Below are positions 8,178-16,224 of a stretch of DNA of 27,157 nt, piece by piece. Below the pieces are notes generated by a model. It had not been told where the DNA came from. It was given only the letters and a program-made list of their open reading frames with translations, and searched no databases. This DNA is from Oscillospiraceae bacterium (GTDB lineage: Bacteria; Bacillota; Clostridia; Oscillospirales; Oscillospiraceae), in the NCBI GenBank assembly GCA_020025425.1, contig JAHHSD010000024.1, positions 1 through 27,157 of the forward strand. Direction: 5' to 3'. Both the position numbers and the translations under genes were made by a program. Position 1 is the stretch's first letter. The number at the start of each line of letters is the position of its first letter.

Positions 8178-10033
8178 CCCTGTGCTTCCTTTCCGCCGTC
8201 CTCTGCGGCAGGTGTTTCCTTGGTGGGGGCGGTGGGGGGCGCCTGGAGGAAGCCGCTGTACAGACAGCTCTCATCCACGCCCCGGCCCAGCAGATACTTC
8301 TTGCGGCCGGACATGGTCTTTTCCACTGACTCCAGATACCGGTCCAGGCGGTAGGCCTCGGGGTCCAGGCGGTAGGCCTCGATGCTGGCGTTATACTCGG
8401 TGACCTCGGCGTTGGCCTGGGAGGTGCGCTGGTCCTTTGCAATGCCGGCCTCGTTGACCGAGACCTGCTGGTCGGCCAGGGCCTGCTCCCGGGACACCAT
8501 GGCAGAGCCCTCTGCGGCCAGGATGGCGGCCTTTTTCTGGATCCCGGCGCTGACCACGTTCTGATAGATGTTGGCGATCTCGATGGGGGGGTGGATGCTG
8601 GCCAGGGTCACGCCCGTGACCTCCACGCCCAGACCGCTCTCCTGAGCGAATTTGGCCAGCTGGTCCCGGATCTCCTGGGACAGGGCGCTGCGGTCCACGC
8701 TGAGCACCTCGTTGACATCGGTGTTTACCGTGTTGTGCATGATGATCTCGTACCCCTTGGCCTGGAGCACCTTGTCCGGCTGGGCGTAGTTGGTGAGGTA
8801 GCTGTACAGATCGGAGATGCGGTAGTGTACCTTCAGATTGATGGACACCAGCTCACGGCCGCCGCCCAGCAGCATTTTGTGCTCCTCTCCCGTGTGGGAG
8901 GTGGTCCACAGGTTGTTGTCCCCCTCCTCATCGCTGCCCTCGTAGCCCACATAGAGGGTGCGGGGATGGGTGACGTCGTAGACCCTGGCGGTCTCAAAGG
9001 GGACGGGCAGCTTCACATGGAGACCGGGCTCCAGGATATCCTGGGCCTCCAGCCGGCCGAAGCGGTAGAGGGCCCCCTTCTGGTAGGGCTCCACCTGGAC
9101 CACGCAGGTGGATAGCCACAGCAGCAGAAGACCGCCCAGCAGGCAGGCGGGCAGAGACACCCGCAGGAAGTTCAGGCTCCACAGGGAGCGCATGGACAGG
9201 CCGGTGTTGGCCTCCAGCCAATCCACCAGGCTCTGGCGCTCCCCGCCGCCCCGGCGGTAGAAGGGGAGGGGGACATAGAGGTGGAAGGTCATCTCCGTCC
9301 GGTGGAACACCAGCTTGATCACTCCGCTGAGCAGCACGGAGAAGGTCAGATAGAGCCAGATCAGGATCATCAGGGTGCCGGTGTATTTGGCGCCCCGGTC
9401 CGCTCCGGTAAAGTGGAGGATCAGGTCGGCCAGCAGGACGGCGGCGGCCAGCTTGTCCAGGACCATCAGACTGCAGACGGCGGCGGCGTCCTCGTTCTGC
9501 TGCAGCTTCATGGCCCACCACTTCTCCACACAGGCGCAGAGAATGAAGATCAGCACACACAGCACCATGTGGATCAGGGCCGGGGCAGCTTTGGGCTCCG
9601 CCGGGGAGCCGGGGGTGAGGATGTCATAGGATACCACCAGCATCAGGGCGATGAACAGGGCCACCGTGGCATTCACGCTGTTCAGCGACTCATTCCGTTC
9701 GCGGACCTCGGGCTTCCTGCGCCGCTTTGGCCGCTTGACCGGCTTTTCGCCGTCCTCCGGCGGCTCGGCGCCCTCCGGATCCCCGGCGCTGTCCGGCTTC
9801 TCCTCGGGCTCCGGGGCGGCCTTCTTTCGGGGCGGGCGGACGGCGGCGTGGCTGCGGTAGATGGACAGCGCACCCAGGATCATCAGCAGAGCGCCCTGGC
9901 AGAGGAACAGCAGGCTGAAGTTCAGGACCGCGGGGAGCCCAAGCGCCTGATTCAGCACCAAAAACAGCAGACCGCTGAACAGAGGGATGGCGCCTGTGAC
10001 CAGATAGTCTATTTTTCGCTGCGGCTCATTCAC
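8174..10033 (-). CDS. HflK-like SPFH protein with a long multi-helix N-terminal extension
   Basis: This encodes 619 residues, much longer than typical HflK. The start is a GTG at 10033 behind a G-run; no better ATG is in frame. Two membrane helices (about 10-30 and 36-58) come first. Next is a charged, Pro/Glu/Lys/Arg-rich linker (about 65-115, with KRPKRRRKPEVRER). Three or four more helices follow (about 120-140, 152-169, 185-207, 218-244). A final helix (292-312) leads into the Band 7 domain (VVQVEPYQKGALYRFG), and the HflK-type element IHPPIEIANIYQNVV is present. The C-terminus carries a small in-frame repeat, EAYRLDP/EAYRLDR. It is the first gene of the operon. I infer that the extra helices bind a partner membrane protein, possibly the metal ATPase. 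Confidence 0.85.
   Translation of the reverse strand: MNEPQRKIDYLVTGAIPLFSGLLFLVLNQALGLPAVLNFSLLFLCQGALLMILGALSIYRSHAAVRPPRKKAAPEPEEKPDSAGDPEGAEPPEDGEKPVKRPKRRRKPEVRERNESLNSVNATVALFIALMLVVSYDILTPGSPAEPKAAPALIHMVLCVLIFILCACVEKWWAMKLQQNEDAAAVCSLMVLDKLAAAVLLADLILHFTGADRGAKYTGTLMILIWLYLTFSVLLSGVIKLVFHRTEMTFHLYVPLPFYRRGGGERQSLVDWLEANTGLSMRSLWSLNFLRVSLPACLLGGLLLLWLSTCVVQVEPYQKGALYRFGRLEAQDILEPGLHVKLPVPFETARVYDVTHPRTLYVGYEGSDEEGDNNLWTTSHTGEEHKMLLGGGRELVSINLKVHYRISDLYSYLTNYAQPDKVLQAKGYEIIMHNTVNTDVNEVLSVDRSALSQEIRDQLAKFAQESGLGVEVTGVTLASIHPPIEIANIYQNVVSAGIQKKAAILAAEGSAMVSREQALADQQVSVNEAGIAKDQRTSQANAEVTEYNASIEAYRLDPEAYRLDRYLESVEKTMSGRKKYLLGRGVDESCLYSGFLQAPPTAPTKETPAAEDGGKEAQG
8341..8381. repeat. Short tandem duplication inside the extended hflK-like gene
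   Basis: Two copies of a 20-base unit (GGTCCAGGCGGTAGGCCTCG) stand one base apart, a 21-base period. The reading frame is preserved, giving the protein a repeated seven-residue unit, EAYRLDP/EAYRLDR. The exact identity at DNA level suggests a recent slippage event. Confidence 0.8.
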
Positions 10034-10220
10034 AGATACGCCCCCCTGTCCATGTTCCTGATCGTTCTCATGTAACCACTCTTTTCTATGTTGGATTCCA
10101 GGTTGTTTTTGGTTGGTTCAGTGTTCGCTTGAGTGCCGGTCCCGCGCCGTTGGGAGGCAGAGAAGAAGCCGCCCTGCCGATCTGGTCACAGACGAACAAG
10201 GCGGCATAAAGCACGGAATG

Positions 10221-10247
10221 AAAAAGAAAACCACACCCATCGGTGTG
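10221..10247 (-). terminator. Terminator-like hairpin in the leader of the SPFH operon
   Basis: Read on the minus strand, CACACC-GATG-GGTGTG is followed by GTTTTCTTTTT, the form of an intrinsic terminator. It lies about 90-115 bases downstream of the predicted start of transcription and about 190 bases before the first gene. A second GGTGTG copy nearer the promoter (plus positions 10318-10323) could pair with the same CACACC arm and prevent the hairpin. That gives the layout of an attenuator; alternatively the stretch makes a short RNA of about 115 bases. Confidence 0.45.
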
Positions 10248-10342
10248 ATTGGCACAGCGGAGCGAGCAGACAGAGCGCCGGGAGCATGGACAGGTCAGAT
10301 GGGATGGAAATGCCCTGCACACCCGGTATTTTCTTACCTTTT

Positions 10343-10372
10343 ATTATAGGGAGCAGGCTGAGGGATTGTCAA
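10343..10372 (-). promoter_or_regulatory. Sigma-70-type promoter for the SPFH/metal-ATPase operon
   Basis: On the minus strand, TTGACA (plus positions 10367-10372) and TATAAT (10343-10348) are separated by 18 bases. Both boxes match the consensus perfectly. Transcription should begin near 10336, leaving a leader of about 300 bases before the GTG at 10033. No other promoter is evident before that gene. Confidence 0.75.
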
Positions 10373-10468
10373 GCAGGAAATATCACAATGGGGGACGGAA
10401 ACAGGGGGGACAAAGCGGGAACCGGCCGGCTTGGAGTGCAGAAAAATACGGTCCGGAATTCAAACGAA

Positions 10469-10497
10469 TTGACGGGAAAGAGGGAGACCGCTATAAT
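10469..10497 (+). promoter_or_regulatory. Sigma-70-type promoter for the pgs operon
   Basis: TTGACG (10469-10474) and TATAAT (10492-10497) stand 17 bases apart, the optimal spacing. The predicted transcript starts near 10504, about 50 bases before pgsB. It diverges from the promoter of the minus-strand operon, about 100 bases away. Confidence 0.8.
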
Positions 10498-10553
10498 AGA
10501 AAAATATAAAAAAGCAGGAGCTGCTCATGTGGGCAGCGAAAGGAGGGGGAGAG

Positions 10554-11681
10554 ATGAAAGCTCTGATCCTGAGCGCGGCGCTGATCTGGCTCATCTATCT
10601 CTTCTGGGAGGAGCGGCAGGTCCGGATCGCCCGGAGCTCCCTGTCCCATATCGTACACGTCAACGGCACCAGAGGAAAATCCACCGTGAGCCGGATGATC
10701 GAGGCCGGCCTGCGGGCCGGAGGACTGCGGGTATTCTGCAAGACCACCGGCACCGACCCAATGACCATTGATGTGGAGGGGCATGAGGAGCTGATCGTCC
10801 GCCGGGGGCGGACCAACATCAAGGAGCAGATCAAAATTCTCCGCCGGGCTGCCGACCAGAAGGCCCAGGTGCTGGTGGTGGAGTGCATGGCGGTACAGCC
10901 AGAGCTCCAGCATGCCGCCCAGCACGACATTCTGCGGGCGGATATCGGGGTCATCACCAATGTGCGCCGGGACCACACCGATGTGATGGGGGAGACCCTG
11001 CCCCAGATCTGCGACGCCCTGTGCAATACAGTGCCCCGGGGCGGCATCCTCTTTACCGCTGAGGACCGCCAGACCGCACGCATGGGGGCGGCGGCCGAGA
11101 AAATGGGCTGTGAGTTCCGCCCCATCCGCCCGGACGGCAGGGAGCCCGACTTTGATTTTCGGGAAAATATCGCCCTGGCCCTGGCAGTGTGCCAGCACCT
11201 GGGGGTGGAGCGGGAGACCGCCCTGCGGGGGATCGCCCAGTTCAAGCGGGACCCCTACGCCCTGTCCCTCCACCGCCTGGGGAAGGCCCTGTTTATCAAC
11301 GGCCTGTCCATTAACGACATCCAGTCCACCTGCATGGTGTGGGACAGGCTGAGGGAGGAGCACCACCTGGAGGACCGGGAGTTCATCATCCTGGTGAACA
11401 ACCGGGCCGATCGGGGCAGCCGGACCGAGGATATGCTGGCCGTCTGTCTGCGGCTGCGGCCCAATCAGGTGTGGCTGATGGGGGCCGCCCGGGGCTATAT
11501 GCGCCGGGGGCTGGAGAAAAATCTGCCCGGCATCCGGGTCCGGGACCTGGCCGGACCGGAGCAGCTGGACGTCCCCGCCCTGGGGGAGGACCAGGTGATC
11601 TTCGCCATTGGAAATATCGCAAACGGAGGCCGGGAGCTGATGGCCCGTGTGCGTGAGGAGGGAACGGACTATGTACCATGA
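10554..11681 (+). CDS. pgsB: Poly-gamma-glutamate synthase subunit PgsB/CapB
   Basis: This encodes 375 residues; B. subtilis PgsB has 393. It is the ATP-dependent amide ligase that joins glutamates through their gamma-carboxyl groups, related to Mur ligases and anchored in the membrane by its N-terminus (about 3-17). Diagnostic motifs are HVNGTRGKSTVSR (residues 35-47, the ATP loop with Lys42-Ser43), the KTTGTDP element, VECMAVQPE, GVITNVRRDHTDVMG, the Asn/Arg pair in NNRADRG, and the closing IFAIGNIANGG. I chose the ATG at 10554 because AAAGGAGGGG precedes it closely; an in-frame ATG at 10527 has a weaker site. It is the first gene of a six-gene operon and overlaps pgsC by 11 bases. It is confidently PgsB rather than folylpolyglutamate synthase because of the membrane anchor and the adjacent pgsC. 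Confidence 0.95.
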   Translation: MKALILSAALIWLIYLFWEERQVRIARSSLSHIVHVNGTRGKSTVSRMIEAGLRAGGLRVFCKTTGTDPMTIDVEGHEELIVRRGRTNIKEQIKILRRAADQKAQVLVVECMAVQPELQHAAQHDILRADIGVITNVRRDHTDVMGETLPQICDALCNTVPRGGILFTAEDRQTARMGAAAEKMGCEFRPIRPDGREPDFDFRENIALALAVCQHLGVERETALRGIAQFKRDPYALSLHRLGKALFINGLSINDIQSTCMVWDRLREEHHLEDREFIILVNNRADRGSRTEDMLAVCLRLRPNQVWLMGAARGYMRRGLEKNLPGIRVRDLAGPEQLDVPALGEDQVIFAIGNIANGGRELMARVREEGTDYVP

Positions 11682-12099
11682 GATCGTTTTGCTGGGTGTG
11701 GTGGTCAGTATGCTCTACACCGAGCTGACCGGCCTGTCCGCCGGTCTGGTGGTCCCGGGCTATCTGGCCCTGTGCCTGCACTCGCCGTGGCGGATCGTCT
11801 ACACCATGTTGGTTGCCCTGGCCGCTGTGGGCATCTGCAAGCTGCTGTCCCGGGTCATTATCCTGTACGGGCGGCGGCGCTTTGCCCTGCTGCTCCTGCT
11901 CACCTTTTTCCTCAGCTGGCTGGCGGACGCGGCGGGCCTGCTCCCCGGCGGGATCAGTGTCATCGGCACTTTGATTCCCGGCATCCTGGCCCGGGAGTTT
12001 GACCGGCAGGGGCTGGTGGATACAGGTCTGAGCCTGGCGGTGACCACGGGGATTCTGGCCTGCCTTATGCTGCTCCGGGGCTACCCGGTGTTCGGATAA
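11671..12099 (+). CDS. pgsC: Poly-gamma-glutamate synthesis protein PgsC/CapC
   Basis: This encodes 142 residues, close to the 149 of B. subtilis PgsC, and is a hydrophobic membrane protein with about four or five helices. Family marks are ELTGLSAGLVVPGYLAL near the N-terminus, ILYGRRRFALLLLLTF in the middle, and GTLIPGILAREFDRQGL. PgsC partners PgsB and is required for polymerisation and export. The start at 11671 (MYHEIVLLG) has GAGGAGGGAAC upstream and overlaps the end of pgsB, which indicates coupled translation. The in-frame ATG-less extension from 11647 lies inside pgsB and is less likely. Confidence 0.93.
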   Translation: MYHEIVLLGVVVSMLYTELTGLSAGLVVPGYLALCLHSPWRIVYTMLVALAAVGICKLLSRVIILYGRRRFALLLLLTFFLSWLADAAGLLPGGISVIGTLIPGILAREFDRQGLVDTGLSLAVTTGILACLMLLRGYPVFG

Positions 12100-12109
12100 G
12101 GGGGCGGCC

Positions 12110-13183
12110 ATGAGGAACACCAAACGGACCGCCCTCGGGGCGGCTGCCCTGGTTCTGGCTGTCTCCCTGGCTCTGACCGTGCTGTTCGGAAAACCGGTGC
12201 GGGCAGAGGACTTTGAGACCAAGCTGGAGGCCGCCCAGCTGATGCAGACCTGGATGGACCGGGTGAAGGCATACAAGGCCGAAGCCGGCCTGGCCCCGGT
12301 CCCTGAGGATCTCCACGGGACCGGCATGATCGGGGAGCCCTACACCGGCATCACCACCACCAACGGGGCCCTGGAGGCCAAGCGGACCACCGCCAACCCG
12401 GACATGGCCGCCCTGGTGGTCCAGTTGCTGGAGGAGGCCGGGATCGGACCGGGGGACCGGGTGGGCGCGGGCTTTTCCGGCTCCTTTCCGGCTATGGACC
12501 TGGCGGTGCTGGCCGCCTGCCAGGCCATGGATGTGGAGGTGGTGTACATCGCCTCGGTGGGCGCCTCCACCTATGGAGCGAACCAGCCTGAAGTGACCCT
12601 GCCGGACATGCTGGACCGGCTGACCCGGGAGGGCCTGCTGGACCACGGCCCGGCGGCAGTGTCCCTGGGGGGACAGCGGGACTGCGGCCTGGATATGGAC
12701 CCGGACCTCCGGGAGGAGATCGCCGCCCGGCTGACCGGCCTGGGGTATATGCTCATCCGGGAGGAGGACTACGGGGTCAACCTGGCCCGGCGTGAGGAAC
12801 TGTACGGGGCAGAGGGCCCCATCTCCTGCTTCATCGGGGTGGGCGGCAACATGACCACCTCCGGGATCGGGGAAAATGAGCTGTCCCAGCGCTGGGGGGT
12901 CATTCCCCCGGACCGGGTGAAATCGGTGGATGAGAACAGCGGCCTGCTTCAGCGCTTCAACGCCAAGGGGCTGCCGGTGATCCACCTGCTGAACATCAAA
13001 AAACTGGTGGCCGATTACGGCCTGCCCTATGACCCGGAGCGATTGATGCCGCCGGGGGAGAGCGCGGTCTACTACATGGTCCGCTATCCCTGGCCCATCG
13101 CCGCAGCGGGAGTTGGGCTGGCTATGGCTGCTTTGATCTGGGGCCGCTGGAAGGTGAAAAAGGAGGGGTCGCATGAGGAGTGA
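12110..13183 (+). CDS. pgsW: Poly-gamma-glutamate system protein PgsW
   Basis: This encodes 357 residues. It resembles the family annotated as 'poly-gamma-glutamate system protein' (TIGR04332 as I recall it), which replaces or supplements PgsA in many non-Bacillus pgs loci. An N-terminal membrane helix (about 9-27) precedes an extracytoplasmic domain with GDRVGAGFSGSFPAMDLAV and FIGVGGNMTTSG. A C-terminal helix (about 331-349) and a short basic tail end the protein, so it should be a membrane-anchored outer-face protein. The biochemical role is not established. It begins 10 bases after pgsC and overlaps the next gene by 11 bases, so it is in the core of the operon. Confidence 0.85.
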   Translation: MRNTKRTALGAAALVLAVSLALTVLFGKPVRAEDFETKLEAAQLMQTWMDRVKAYKAEAGLAPVPEDLHGTGMIGEPYTGITTTNGALEAKRTTANPDMAALVVQLLEEAGIGPGDRVGAGFSGSFPAMDLAVLAACQAMDVEVVYIASVGASTYGANQPEVTLPDMLDRLTREGLLDHGPAAVSLGGQRDCGLDMDPDLREEIAARLTGLGYMLIREEDYGVNLARREELYGAEGPISCFIGVGGNMTTSGIGENELSQRWGVIPPDRVKSVDENSGLLQRFNAKGLPVIHLLNIKKLVADYGLPYDPERLMPPGESAVYYMVRYPWPIAAAGVGLAMAALIWGRWKVKKEGSHEE

Positions 13184-14057
13184 GCGATGGCTGACGACAG
13201 GCCTGGCCCTGCTGTTGTTGCTGAGCGGCTGTGCACCTGCCCCGCAGGCGGAGCAGTCTGCCCCGGAGCCCCCGGCCGCAAGCGTCCCGGCGCCGCTGCC
13301 GGGCTTTGACCCCGCCCAGCTCCCCGGAGCGGGACGGACGGAGGAGAACTGGACGCTGGCCGACTACCCGGGCTGTCTGGACAAGGACTACCCCACCCGG
13401 CGGGAGGAGTACCCGCTGCTGGCGGGGACCGAGCTTGAAAACAGGGTCCAGGTGCTGCGCGGTGAGCAGCCCGGACCGGTGCTCTATGTGGTGGCGGGGA
13501 TTCACGGAGATGAGCGGGCCGGCTGGCTGGCCGGCAACCTTTTGAAGGAGGCCAGCCTGAAGGCGGGCACCCTGTATATCGTCAGCCCGGCCAACCGGTA
13601 CGGGGCGGAGCACGATCAGCGCACGACCAAGTCTGACCGGGACCTGAACCGCAATTTTCCCGGGGACCCCAGCGGCTGGGACGCCCAGCGCATCGCCGCC
13701 GCCATCTACGGCGACGTGGAGGAGAAGGCCCCCGTCCTGCTGCTGGACCTCCACGAGGCCCGGGCCAAGCGGGAGGGCCGGGACGCTTTGGGAAACTCGG
13801 TGATCGCCCAGTCCCTGGACGGGATCGGGGACCTGGTGATGGAGCTGCTGCTGGACAGTGAGGCGGGGGCGGTGTGTGCCAGCCCGCTGACGCTGTATGG
13901 GTCGCCCCCGGAGGGGAGCATCAACCGCACCGTGACCGAGCAGCTGGGTATCCCGGCCATCACGGTGGAGACCTATCGGGAGGAGCCCTTGGCCCAGCGG
14001 GTGCGCAACCAGCTGGAGCTGCTGGAATACGTCCTGCACTGGTATGGCATGTACTGA
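13173..14057 (+). CDS. AstE/AspA-family zinc hydrolase, lipoprotein
   Basis: This encodes 294 residues. It starts with a lipoprotein signal (LLLLLSGC, lipid attachment at Cys20) and a Pro/Ala-rich linker to about residue 50, so it is anchored outside the membrane. The catalytic domain has the M14-type zinc set: His111 and Glu114 in GIHGDE, His194 in LDLHEAR, RDLNRNFPG for substrate carboxylate binding, and a probable catalytic Glu266 in ITVETYREE. This family (succinylglutamate desuccinylase/aspartoacylase, carboxypeptidase-like) cleaves amide bonds at acidic amino acids. Inside a pgs operon, trimming of poly-gamma-glutamate or of gamma-glutamyl peptides is a reasonable inference; phage gamma-PGA hydrolases are also zinc enzymes of this general fold. 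The ATG has AAAGGAGG upstream and overlaps pgsW by 11 bases. Confidence 0.82.
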   Translation: MRSERWLTTGLALLLLLSGCAPAPQAEQSAPEPPAASVPAPLPGFDPAQLPGAGRTEENWTLADYPGCLDKDYPTRREEYPLLAGTELENRVQVLRGEQPGPVLYVVAGIHGDERAGWLAGNLLKEASLKAGTLYIVSPANRYGAEHDQRTTKSDRDLNRNFPGDPSGWDAQRIAAAIYGDVEEKAPVLLLDLHEARAKREGRDALGNSVIAQSLDGIGDLVMELLLDSEAGAVCASPLTLYGSPPEGSINRTVTEQLGIPAITVETYREEPLAQRVRNQLELLEYVLHWYGMY

Positions 14058-14088
14058 GTCCCGGTGCAGGGCAGAGGGAGAGAGAACG

Positions 14089-15492
14089 ATGAAAAGCCGG
14101 TTGAAAAAAGCGTGGCCGCTGGAGGTCGTATCCGTGGACCGCGGCGAAATGAGCATCGGTGCAGCGCTGGTGCTGTGCAGCTTCATTATGCCCCTGTTCT
14201 TTACGGTGCAGAGCTTTCAGGTTATGGACACTCTATGGCTGGCCCTGAGCAACTGGGAAAAAACCGAGCTGATGGAATCGGCCATGAGGCTGGTGACACT
14301 GAACGCCCTCCGGGGTGTGCCCCACTACATCGGATCTTATTTTGTGGGTGAGTCCATCGAATTCCGGTGGAAGGGGAAAAACGCCTGGCTGGTGAATGCC
14401 CTGCTTATCGTTATGCTGCTCCGGCTGACCTATCGGGGGATCGGCGCCATCCACGGCATCCACTACGACTTCAGTATTCCCGCAGTCATGGTATCGGCCT
14501 GTGTGGTTCTGTTCCGGCGGCTGGATTACCAGTACATCTCACTGGGCAAAAAGGCCATACTGATCTCACTGTTCCTGACCGCCTTTCAGTTCCTGGATGT
14601 GATGCCGGCGATGGACGGCCTGCCTGTGGGACGGGGCGAGACCTCGGGAGATATCAAAATGGCGGCCGCGCTGATGGAGAGCCAGCCGGAGCTGAATGTG
14701 ATGGCCATGATCGGCGTCCTCATTTTTGCCCTGTTCAGTGTGCTGATTTTCTTCCAGCTCCGGGACGAGAACAACCTGCGTGAGCTGAACAGCCTGCGGG
14801 AGCAGAGCGAGGCCATGTGGGTCCGGACCCAGCTCAATGAGATGAAAAACCGGACCTTTCAGGAGATGCAGTATCTGGTCCACGACCTCAAATCTCCCCT
14901 GACCGCCATGCAGACTCTGGTGGGTGTGCTGAAGATGAAAGGGGAGATGGAGGGCAGGGAGGATGATGTGGAGTACCTCAGCCGGATCGAGCTGGCGGGA
15001 GAGCAGATGAACCGCATGATCTCCGAGATCCTGTACCAGGACCAGTGCTCCCCCATTACCACCCAGGAACTGCTGGATATCACATTGGCCCAGAGCTCAG
15101 TGACGGAATATGCGTCCTATATCCGGGTGGAAAACAACGCGCCGGATGCCTGCATCAACGCAAACCGGATGCTTTTCCCCCGGGTGCTCATCAATCTGAT
15201 GCAGAATTCTGCACAGGCCATCCCGGAGGGGAGAACCCCCCATATCTGGCTGCGTGTGGAGCGGGACGGGAAGAAAAAGGTGGTGTTTTCTGTTCTGGAC
15301 AACGGCTGGGGCATTGACCAGGCACAGCAGGATGCGATTTGGGACAGAGGTGTGTCCGGACGGGATTCCAGCGGACTGGGCCTGGCCTTTGCGCACAACG
15401 TGGTTGAGAACATGGGGGGAGAGATCCATGTCAAAAGCGAGATTGGAAAAGGAACGAGGATTTCCATTGTTTTGCGTCAGGAAGGGGAGTAA
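14089..15492 (+). CDS. Membrane sensor histidine kinase
   Basis: This encodes 467 residues from the ATG at 14089, behind GAGGGAG; the in-frame ATG at 14044 lies inside the end of the previous gene. The first 225 residues hold about five or six hydrophobic segments (clear ones near 22-43, 99-113, 127-143, 155-172 and 205-223) and no recognisable sensor domain. A short coiled linker leads to the H box with His265 in VHDLKSPL. The ATP domain has the N box (Asn373 in INLMQNSAQAIP), DNGWGID near 404, and GLGLAFAHNVVENMGG. It should autophosphorylate and pass phosphate to the adjacent regulator, whose gene starts 3 bases after this one ends. The signal is unknown; its place in the pgs operon suggests sensing of the envelope, polymer or glutamate. 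Confidence 0.9.
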   Translation: MKSRLKKAWPLEVVSVDRGEMSIGAALVLCSFIMPLFFTVQSFQVMDTLWLALSNWEKTELMESAMRLVTLNALRGVPHYIGSYFVGESIEFRWKGKNAWLVNALLIVMLLRLTYRGIGAIHGIHYDFSIPAVMVSACVVLFRRLDYQYISLGKKAILISLFLTAFQFLDVMPAMDGLPVGRGETSGDIKMAAALMESQPELNVMAMIGVLIFALFSVLIFFQLRDENNLRELNSLREQSEAMWVRTQLNEMKNRTFQEMQYLVHDLKSPLTAMQTLVGVLKMKGEMEGREDDVEYLSRIELAGEQMNRMISEILYQDQCSPITTQELLDITLAQSSVTEYASYIRVENNAPDACINANRMLFPRVLINLMQNSAQAIPEGRTPHIWLRVERDGKKKVVFSVLDNGWGIDQAQQDAIWDRGVSGRDSSGLGLAFAHNVVENMGGEIHVKSEIGKGTRISIVLRQEGE

Positions 15493-15495
15493 GAG

Positions 15496-16119
15496 ATGAA
15501 GCAAGAGGTTACGATCTTATGCATTGATGATGACGAGCAGATCAGATTCGCACTCACGGAGCTGTTCAAATTCCAGGGGTGGCAGGTCTGCTCGGCGGAC
15601 AGCGTGGAGAGCGGATTGACATGCTTTAAGGAGGAGCGGCCGGACATTGTGCTGATCGACTACCACATGCCCAGGATCAATGGGGTGGAGGGGGTCAAAA
15701 TGCTGCGGAAGCTCTCTCCGACCGTCCCCATCATCGTGTTCACCATTGATGAGAGCCAGGAGGTGGCGGACACCTTCCTGGATGCAGGAGCCACGGACTT
15801 TGCCCTGAAGCCCATCAAGGCCCCTGATATCATCAGCCGGATCAAAATGCACCTGCGCCTGCTGAAAAACGGGGAGCAGAACCAGAACCAGCAGCTCCCC
15901 CTGGCAAAGGGCATCTGCCAGAGCACCCTGGATCTGATCGAGGGGTTCCTGTCCCGCCAGAGCGGCCATCTGACTGCCAATGACATTGCAGAGGGCACCG
16001 GCCTGGCCTACCAGACCACATACCGCTACCTTCAGTACATGACCCAGGAGAACCAGGTGGAGGTGCTCAGCATCTACGGCAAGGTGGGCAGACCCAAACA
16101 GGTTTATAAGAAAATATAG
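15496..16119 (+). CDS. Response regulator with CitB/DcuR-like DNA-binding domain
   Basis: This encodes 207 residues. The receiver domain shows the acidic pocket (DDDE near 11-14), the phosphoacceptor Asp55 in LIDYHMP, Thr83 and Lys105 (ALKPIKAP). The C-terminal part (about 130-207) has a helix-turn-helix ending TYRYLQYMTQENQVE and GRPKQVYKKI. That pattern resembles regulators of the CitB/DcuR group, which often control uptake of di- and tricarboxylates, but the partner kinase lacks the PAS sensor common in that group. The obvious candidate targets are the GGT promoters, the first of which starts 28 bases past this gene, and the downstream permease. This is inferred from position only. Confidence 0.88.
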   Translation: MKQEVTILCIDDDEQIRFALTELFKFQGWQVCSADSVESGLTCFKEERPDIVLIDYHMPRINGVEGVKMLRKLSPTVPIIVFTIDESQEVADTFLDAGATDFALKPIKAPDIISRIKMHLRLLKNGEQNQNQQLPLAKGICQSTLDLIEGFLSRQSGHLTANDIAEGTGLAYQTTYRYLQYMTQENQVEVLSIYGKVGRPKQVYKKI

Positions 16120-16147
16120 GGCCGCATGAGAGAAAAATGAGAAATAC

Positions 16148-16176
16148 TTGACGCTTTTCTATGTGCTGAGTATAAT
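16148..16176 (+). promoter_or_regulatory. Promoter of GGT1
   Basis: TTGACG (16148-16153) and TATAAT (16171-16176) are 17 bases apart. Transcription should start near 16183, giving a leader of about 100 bases. There is no terminator between the response regulator and this promoter, so readthrough from the pgs operon is possible. Confidence 0.8.
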
Positions 16177-16224
16177 TTAGTGGAATAATACAAAGTGTTC
16201 TGGACTTGTTGTGAAGGAAATGTG

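Noticed and set aside
10086..10322. 78-residue minus-strand frame in the SPFH operon leader
   Set aside because: Cys/Ser/Arg-rich composition, no ribosome binding site, and it spans the terminator-like hairpin.
10221..10336. SRP (4.5S) or 6S RNA gene in the 10.2-10.3 kb leader
   Set aside because: The size is near 4.5S RNA but the conserved GGAAGGAAGCA-type apical element is absent on both strands, and it is too short for 6S RNA.
12065..13174. 369-residue minus-strand frame over pgsW
   Set aside because: Low-complexity His/Gln/Gly/Pro composition without a ribosome binding site, opposite a recognised gene.
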